Assembly: GCF_041449215.1 (NCBI RefSeq)
Contig: NZ_JBGNFV010000001.1
Coordinates: 2,745,001 to 2,809,000, forward strand
Length of the DNA: 64,000 nt
Direction of reading: 5' to 3'
Origin: Roseivirga sp. BDSF3-8
GTDB lineage: Bacteria > Bacteroidota > Bacteroidia > Cytophagales > Cyclobacteriaceae
Part shown: positions 58,274-64,000 of the stretch, one piece after another
Layout of the letters: each line of letters starts with the position of its first letter
How positions within the stretch are numbered: the first letter of the stretch is position 1
Notes under the pieces: model-generated
The model's database searches: none
What the model saw: the letters and a program-made list of their open reading frames with translations, nothing else
Told to the model about the DNA's origin: nothing
Position numbers and translations under genes: made by a program

Positions 58274-61200
58274 ATGCAAGCCGTCAGCCAAGCCACCGGA
58301 CACCAATACGAAGCTTTTTACAATAAAAGCATTGAACATCCCGCCGCCTTCTGGAAACAACACGCCAGAGAAATAAAGTGGTTCAAAGAGCCCTCACAGG
58401 TACTCAGCCAGGATCAGAACGGATTCTACCGCTGGTTTAGCGGAGGTAAGCTAAACACCTCCTACCTCGCACTCGATTACCACATCGAAAACGGCAGAGG
58501 TGACCAGACCGCCCTCATATATGACTCCCCCGTTACCAGCAACATTCGCCGCTTCACTTACAGGCAGCTACAGCAGCAGGTAGCCCGCTTTGCAGGTGGC
58601 CTCCAGGCCCGCGGAGTCAAAAAGGGCGATACCGTCGTCATCTACATGCCCATGGTCCCCGAAGCCGTTATTGCCATGCTCGCATGCGCACGCATTGGCG
58701 CCATTCACTCCGTCGTATTCGGAGGCTTTGCCCCCCGTGAGCTTGCCATCCGCATAGACGATGCCAAGCCCGCCGCCCTCATCACCGCCAGTTGCGGCAT
58801 AGAAGTAGATAAAGTACTCCCCTACCTTCCCCTTGTAAATAAGGCCCTCGACATGGCCACCTACCCCGTCCCCGAGGTAATCGTGTTCCAGCGTCCCGAG
58901 CACCCCGTCCCCCTGCACGGCTTCACAGACTTTAACCACCTGCTCAGTGCCAGCCCCGCCGGCTTTGTAGAAGTAGAAGCCACCGATCCCCTCTACGTAC
59001 TGTACACCTCCGGCACCACAGGCACCCCCAAAGGCATTGTGCGCGACCACGGCGGCCATGCCGTAGCCATGCGCTTCAGTATGAGATACGTATATGGGCT
59101 CCAGCCCGGCGATACCTTCTTTGCCGCCTCAGACATAGGCTGGGTCGTAGGGCACAGCTACATCGTATACGGCCCCCTCATCCATGGATGCACCGCCATC
59201 CTCTTCGAAGGCAAGCCCATAAAAACACCCGATGCAGGCACCTTCTGGCGTATCCTGCAAGATCACAAGGTCGACGTCCTCTTTACCGCACCCACCGCCA
59301 TACGCGCCATACGCAAAGAAGACCCCGAAGCAACCTGCCTCAGCCACTACGATACCTCAGGCCTCAAAGCCCTTTTCCTGGCTGGGGAGCGCTGCGATGC
59401 CGCCACCATGAACTGGGCCAAAGAAAAACTTAACGTACCCGTTATAGACCACTGGTGGCAGACCGAGACAGGCTGGCCCATGGTCGCAAACATGCGGGGA
59501 GTGGAACTGCTCGATGTAAAGCCAGGCAGTGCCACAAAGCCCGTATGCGGGTACCAAATAGATATTCTCACTGAGCAGGGTGTGGAGGCAGCCCAGGGTG
59601 AGGAAGGATACGTAGCCGTAAAGCTACCCCTTCCTCCCGGCACCCTGCCCACACTATGGCACGACGATCAGCGCTTTCACAAAGGCTACATGCAACGCTT
59701 CCCCGGCTACTACTTTAGCGGTGATGGCGGCTACAAAGACCAGGATGGATACATATACATCACAGGCCGTGTAGACGACATCATCAACGTTTCAGGCCAC
59801 CGCCTATCCACCGCCGAGATGGAAGAAATAGTCGCCGCCCACCCCGATGTCGCCGAGTGCGCCGTTATTGGTATCCATGACCCCCTACGTGGCCAGGTAC
59901 CCATAGGCCTCGTCGTCATGAGAGGAGAGGCCACCCGCTCACCCGCACAACTCCAGGAAGACCTCGTCCGGATCGTGCGCAACCAGATTGGTGCCATAGC
60001 CTGCTTTAAAAAAGTAGTGCCCCTGCAGCGTCTGCCCAAGACACGCTCAGGAAAAACATTAAGAAGAACCATGAGGGCCATCGCCAACGGGGAAACCTAT
60101 CAGATGCCCTCTACCATAGAAGACCCTGCCGTACTGCAGGAAATAACCGAACAGTTTAAGCAGTACAGGATTGCTAAGGGTGATAACCAAACAGAAAACG
60201 TAACCCCATTAAACCTTCAAACCCGTATGAGTTACCGTATTAATTCCTTTGAAGAGTATAAGGAAGCCTATAAAAAAAGTGTGGAAGACCCGGAGGCATT
60301 CTGGAGCGATATAGCCGAAAACTTTCAGTGGCGCCAGAAGTGGGACAAAGTACTCGAGTGGGACTTTGAGAAGCCCGATGTAAAATGGTTTCTCAATGGA
60401 AAGCTCAACATAACCGAAAACTGCCTCGACAGGCACCTCAAAACCCGCGGCAATAAGCTCGCCCTCATTTGGGAGCCAAACGACCCCAAAGAAAAGTTCG
60501 TGCGCCTCACCTATAAAGAACTGCATGAGGAAGTATGCAAGTTTGCCAATGTCCTCAAGCGCAATGGCGCTAAAAAAGGCGACCGCATCTGCATCTACAT
60601 GCCTATGATTCCGGAGCTTGCCATTGCCGTACTCGCCTGTGCACGCATAGGAGCCGTCCACAGTGTCGTGTTTGCAGGCTTCTCCGCCCAGGCCATCGCC
60701 GGACGGGTAAACGACGCCTCCTGCTCCATGGTCATCACCTCCGATGGCCTCAACCGTGGCGCCAAGCAAATCCCCGTTAAGCGCGTCGTAGACGAAGCCA
60801 TGGAACAGTGCAAAACCGTAGAGAAGATCATCGTCGTAGAACGCCTCGGCTGGGCCGTAAACATGGTAGAAGGCCGTGACGTATGGTACCATGATGAACT
60901 AAAGCAGGTGAGCGAAAAAAACTGCCAGGCGGAGGAGATGGACGCCGAAGACATGCTCTTTATTCTTTACACCTCCGGCAGTACCGGTAAGCCCAAAGGC
61001 GTCGTGCACTCCTGTGGCGGATACATGGTCTACGCCGACTACACCTTCCGCAATGTTTTCCAATATGATGAAAGCGACGTGTACTGGTGCACCGCCGACA
61101 TCGGCTGGATCACTGGTCACTCATACATCATCTACGGGCCCCTGCTCGCCGGCGCTACCACCATGATGTTCGAAGGCGTACCCACATATCCGGACAACGG

Positions 61201-62125
61201 CCGCTTCTGGCAGATCTGCGATAAGCACGGCGTCAACCAGTTCTACACAGCACCCACCGCCATACGCGCCCTCATGGCCGGCGATGTAGACGACGTCCTC
61301 AGCTACAGCCTCGACTCACTCAAGACCCTCGGGTCAGTTGGTGAGCCAATAAACGAAGAAGCCTGGCAGTGGTATCACCTCCATGTAGGTAAAGAAAAAT
61401 GCCCCATTGTCGATACATGGTGGCAAACAGAGACAGGCGGCATCATGATCAGCCCCCTCGCAGGCATCACAGAGCTCAAGCCCGCCCATGCCACCTACCC
61501 GCTACCCGGCGTACAGCCCGTACTTGTCGATGCCGAGGGTAACGAGATAGAAGGCAATGACGTTGAGGGCCACCTCTGCATAAAATTCCCCTGGCCAGGA
61601 ATGATACGCACCACCTATGGTGATCATGAGCGCTGCCGCCAGACCTACTTCAGCACCTATAAAGGCAAGTACTTCACCGGTGATGGCGCTAAGCGTGATA
61701 AAGATGGTATGTACCGCATCATTGGCCGCGTAGATGATGTGATCAATGTGAGCGGACACCGCTTCGGTACTGCAGAGATCGAGAGTGCCATCAATGAGCA
61801 TCCAAAAGTGGTCGAGTCAGCCGTAGTAGGGTATCCCCATGAAATAAAGGGCCAGGGAATCTATGCCTATGTCATTACTGCCGAAGAAGTGAAAGATGCA
61901 GAGACCGTTAGGGGAGAGATTATCGAGAAAGTTGTTCAGATGATCGGCAAGATTGCCAAACCCGAAAAGATCCAGTTCGTAAGCGGACTGCCAAAAACCC
62001 GCTCAGGCAAGATCATGCGCCGCATTCTCAGAAAGGTAGCCGAAGGCGACACTTCCAATCTTGGAGATACCACCACACTCCTTGATCCCGATGTAGTCGA
62101 CGAAATCAAGGCCGGAGCGCTATAA
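58274..62125 (+). CDS. Fused double acyl-CoA synthetase (PrpE-like + Acs-like)
   Basis: One 1283-aa frame holding two complete acyl-CoA synthetases. Residues 1-651 are PrpE/ACSS3-like: P-loop LYTSGTTGTPKGIVRDHGG, DHWWQTETGW and C-terminal catalytic lysine in KTRSGKTLRR. Residues 652-1283 begin MSYRINSFEEYKEAYKKSVE and are Acs-like: YTSGSTGKPKGVVH, DTWWQTETGG, KTRSGKIMRR. Both catalytic lysines are potential acetylation sites. They activate propionate-like and acetate-like acids with ATP and CoA. A TGATAA lies one base out of frame at 60181, at the end of the first enzyme, so the fusion may be recent or a sequence error (see findings). Confidence 0.9.
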   Translation: MQAVSQATGHQYEAFYNKSIEHPAAFWKQHAREIKWFKEPSQVLSQDQNGFYRWFSGGKLNTSYLALDYHIENGRGDQTALIYDSPVTSNIRRFTYRQLQQQVARFAGGLQARGVKKGDTVVIYMPMVPEAVIAMLACARIGAIHSVVFGGFAPRELAIRIDDAKPAALITASCGIEVDKVLPYLPLVNKALDMATYPVPEVIVFQRPEHPVPLHGFTDFNHLLSASPAGFVEVEATDPLYVLYTSGTTGTPKGIVRDHGGHAVAMRFSMRYVYGLQPGDTFFAASDIGWVVGHSYIVYGPLIHGCTAILFEGKPIKTPDAGTFWRILQDHKVDVLFTAPTAIRAIRKEDPEATCLSHYDTSGLKALFLAGERCDAATMNWAKEKLNVPVIDHWWQTETGWPMVANMRGVELLDVKPGSATKPVCGYQIDILTEQGVEAAQGEEGYVAVKLPLPPGTLPTLWHDDQRFHKGYMQRFPGYYFSGDGGYKDQDGYIYITGRVDDIINVSGHRLSTAEMEEIVAAHPDVAECAVIGIHDPLRGQVPIGLVVMRGEATRSPAQLQEDLVRIVRNQIGAIACFKKVVPLQRLPKTRSGKTLRRTMRAIANGETYQMPSTIEDPAVLQEITEQFKQYRIAKGDNQTENVTPLNLQTRMSYRINSFEEYKEAYKKSVEDPEAFWSDIAENFQWRQKWDKVLEWDFEKPDVKWFLNGKLNITENCLDRHLKTRGNKLALIWEPNDPKEKFVRLTYKELHEEVCKFANVLKRNGAKKGDRICIYMPMIPELAIAVLACARIGAVHSVVFAGFSAQAIAGRVNDASCSMVITSDGLNRGAKQIPVKRVVDEAMEQCKTVEKIIVVERLGWAVNMVEGRDVWYHDELKQVSEKNCQAEEMDAEDMLFILYTSGSTGKPKGVVHSCGGYMVYADYTFRNVFQYDESDVYWCTADIGWITGHSYIIYGPLLAGATTMMFEGVPTYPDNGRFWQICDKHGVNQFYTAPTAIRALMAGDVDDVLSYSLDSLKTLGSVGEPINEEAWQWYHLHVGKEKCPIVDTWWQTETGGIMISPLAGITELKPAHATYPLPGVQPVLVDAEGNEIEGNDVEGHLCIKFPWPGMIRTTYGDHERCRQTYFSTYKGKYFTGDGAKRDKDGMYRIIGRVDDVINVSGHRFGTAEIESAINEHPKVVESAVVGYPHEIKGQGIYAYVITAEEVKDAETVRGEIIEKVVQMIGKIAKPEKIQFVSGLPKTRSGKIMRRILRKVAEGDTSNLGDTTTLLDPDVVDEIKAGAL

Positions 62126-62156
62126 ACCAATTTCCTTTTAATTTTTGTGCTTATAA

Positions 62157-62190
62157 CAACAGGCCCGGTGAGAATTGGGCCTGTTTTTTT
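62157..62190 (+). terminator. Terminator of the acid-uptake cluster
   Basis: AACAGGCCC and GGGCCTGTT arms with a short loop are followed by eight T residues. It ends the transcript coming from the synthetase gene. Confidence 0.92.
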
Positions 62191-62574
62191 TACAATGATA
62201 GGCAGGTAGCTCCTGACCTTACGACCAGACCGCCTTACCCCACCCTTTTGTCAGATAGTAGGCAGGCCGGTAGATACATTCAGCACTTTAATCTATCAGT
62301 AGCACGGAGGGTACGACACACAGCCATGCTGATTATCACCATAGCTTGCATCCCCATCCATATCACATGGAAAAGAGCCACAATCCCTCGTATCCCCTCC
62401 TTTGATAATGTTCGCTTTAGAAGTAGAAAAGCTACTTAGTGAAAGGTCTGATAGGTTAAGTTTTCTCCTAGACATAATAATGATTAGTTTAGTTATAGTG
62501 TATTAACAGTGACTATTATCGTCCTATTGCCTACTTCAGTAAATTAATCAACTTATACTATGTGTTAAAAGAGC

Positions 62575-63010
62575 ATCCAAAACCTGCTTTTCACACCGTC
62601 ACTACACGCAAAAAATCCGCAATCCACCCCACACCAGCTCAACACGCATAACTCCCCACTACTCAATTACTCTGTAACTCAATCATTCTATCATTCTCAA
62701 ATCCATCCATCTACCACTCCCAACTCAAAACCAAACACTTAAAACTCATAACTAAAGACCCAACACTACCAGCACATCACTTTCAATTACTCTGTTACTC
62801 ATCAATTCTATCATTTCTATCATTCACTCAATCGCTCCTTCAAAATTCACTCAATCATTCATTCAAAACTCACTCATTAACCACCCTATCAACCCCCATC
62901 TCCATCCATCTACCATTCCAAACTAAAAACTAAACACTCATAACTAAAGACTCCCCACTCAATGACTCTGTTACTCATCAATTCTGTTATTCAAATATTC
63001 TTTCATTTCT
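62575..63010. repeat. G-poor repeat tract C
   Basis: The longest of three C/T/A-rich, nearly G-free tracts. It repeats words such as ACTCATAACTAAAGACTC, CATCTACCACTCC, ATTCATTCAAAA(C/T)TCACTCATTAACC and TACTCTGTTACTC. Blocks ending in TTCAAAATTCACTCA-type sequence recur in tracts A and B. Confidence 0.8.
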
Positions 63011-63041
63011 CCCTCACCTGCCTTACTTTACAGATTATACT

Positions 63042-64000
63042 ATGGCATCCAATATTATCCTTGAGCGTGTATTCGACTTCCTGAAAGACTTCCCCCCCTT
63101 CAGTCTGCTCGAAAGCAGCCATTTGAGAGCTATTTCAGCCAATGTCAGCGTCAGGTACCTTGAGCAGGGTGAGTATGTCTTCCGGCAGGGTGATGACCCA
63201 CATCCCGAATTTTTTATAGTAAAGCAGGGCTCCGTAGAGCTAAGGCAGTCGCCAACTCCTGCACCCGGACAGGAGTCCGGTATAAATATGGCAGCCAGCG
63301 CCGTGTCAGGGACTGCTGAAGACGGAAAAGGAGCACTTATAGACGTATGCGATGAGGGAGATGTGTTCGGTGTGCGCGCCATGATCTCCCAGCTACCCTA
63401 CATATCCAATGCCCTCGCTGCAGAGGAAGTTCTGCTATATGGCATACCCACCGAAGTCTTCAAACCCCTCCTTACCGATAACTCACGGGTCGCACTCTTT
63501 TTCGCAGCCGGTTTTGCCGCTGGTCAGCCCGTCGTTCGCAGTAATCTTTTTGACACCAGCAGAGGACAGCAAACCCTCGGAGAGCAGGCCAGACCTCATT
63601 TTAGTATATTTCGTCTAGCCGAGATATTCAGCACCCAGGCTGGCCGTAGCCTCGTCTCCTGCCGTCCGGATGAGACCATTCAGGCCGTGGCTGCCCGAAT
63701 GAGTCATGAGGGAGTAGGGTCCATCATTATCATCGATAAGAATAAGCGTCCACTCGGTATAGTAACCGATACCGATTTCAGAAAAAAAGTAGTAACCGGC
63801 ATAGTGCCCATCACCCGGCCTGTACAGGATATTATGAATAGCCCTGTGGTTACCGTATCCCCTTCGCTATCAGTAGCCGAAGTACTTATACGCATGATGC
63901 GCGAGCACGTCCACCACCTGTGTGTTACGGTTGATGGTACCCCCGATACCCAGGCCACCGGTATTATTTCCGAGCATGACCTGCTGCTCAGGCAAGGCAG
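63042..64000 (+). CDS. cNMP-binding/CBS-domain protein, probably DUF294 nucleotidyltransferase (5' part)
   Basis: The first 319 codons; the frame is open to the window end. Residues ~10-145 are a cyclic-nucleotide-binding-like domain (RYLEQGEYVFRQGDDPHPEFF) with a ~25-residue insert rich in Gly/Ala/Ser. Residues ~195-319 are a CBS pair (DETIQAVAARMSHEGVGSI; GIVTDTDFR; VAEVLIRMMREHVHHLCV). Proteins of this layout usually continue into a DUF294 nucleotidyltransferase domain, which would be downstream. Such genes commonly neighbour DUF4212-linked symporters, which fits here. The start was chosen at the ATG after the last stop codon. Confidence 0.88.
   Translation, partial: MASNIILERVFDFLKDFPPFSLLESSHLRAISANVSVRYLEQGEYVFRQGDDPHPEFFIVKQGSVELRQSPTPAPGQESGINMAASAVSGTAEDGKGALIDVCDEGDVFGVRAMISQLPYISNALAAEEVLLYGIPTEVFKPLLTDNSRVALFFAAGFAAGQPVVRSNLFDTSRGQQTLGEQARPHFSIFRLAEIFSTQAGRSLVSCRPDETIQAVAARMSHEGVGSIIIIDKNKRPLGIVTDTDFRKKVVTGIVPITRPVQDIMNSPVVTVSPSLSVAEVLIRMMREHVHHLCVTVDGTPDTQATGIISEHDLLLRQG

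Larger units (their letters stand above)
62126..63041. other. Intergenic region with terminator and G-poor tract
   Basis: About 915 bp between the synthetase gene and the cNMP/CBS gene. It holds a terminator (62157-62190), ~370 bp with no gene that I can support, and G-poor tract C (about 62575-63010). The A/T-rich stretch just before 63042 probably includes the promoter of the next gene. Confidence 0.6.

Noticed and set aside
55378-61801. Long antisense frames across the kinase and synthetase genes
   Set aside because: They mirror C-rich coding DNA on the other strand, giving low-complexity Gly/Val/Asp-rich products with no family features.
62248-62439. A 63-codon frame after the synthetase terminator
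   Set aside because: No domain, weak start region, lies in noncoding-like sequence.

Overview
The window comes from a Bacteroidota chromosome, most likely the order Cytophagales. Evidence: three core type IX secretion system (T9SS) genes (porU, porV, sprA), a secreted protein with a T9SS sorting domain, BatD, DUF4837, a malic enzyme/phosphotransacetylase fusion, and the gene order maeB-ruvA-sprA-gcvH-vanZ, which I recall as typical of Bacteroidota. No Shine-Dalgarno signals stand out. I did not assign a genus.

Layout. 1-1.35 kb: 3' part of a 23S rRNA gene, a 5S rRNA gene and a terminator. 1.8-3.9 kb: TPR sensor kinase. 4-9.9 kb: porU-porV-M16 operon, read leftwards. 10-11.6 kb: purS, pssA (probable TTG start), metallo-hydrolase. 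11.6-16.1 kb: FAD oxidoreductase and a TolB-propeller/outer-membrane-barrel fusion. 16.2-18 kb: purQ and yicC. 18-29.7 kb: tonB, vanZ, gcvH, sprA, ruvA, maeB. 29.8-35.6 kb: DUF4837 lipoprotein, Nfu, dicarboxylate symporter, aroC, batD. 35.7-40 kb: a 62-codon gene, queG, ruvB, apbE, methyltransferase.

40-51 kb is accessory DNA: two copies of a ~190-bp repeat, three small unrecognised lipoproteins, a large ELWxxDGT protein with a T9SS tail, two back-to-back IS3-family elements, a DUF6266-like gene, a lone zinc-ribbon/HTH protein, G-poor intergenic tracts and short tandem repeats.

51.2-64 kb is a coherent rightward cluster for short-chain fatty acid (probably acetate) uptake, sensing and activation. 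It holds an outer-membrane barrel protein, a DUF4212 subunit with its sodium:solute symporter, two tiny membrane proteins, a histidine kinase whose sensor half is itself a symporter-like domain, a receiver-only response regulator, and one 1283-aa reading frame joining two complete acyl-CoA synthetases. Beyond a G-poor tract comes a cNMP/CBS (DUF294-type) protein cut by the window end. It resembles the known CrbS/CrbR-Acs logic, but has a regulator with no DNA-binding domain, possible small partners for the sensor, and the synthetase fusion. It is the best candidate here for something under-described.
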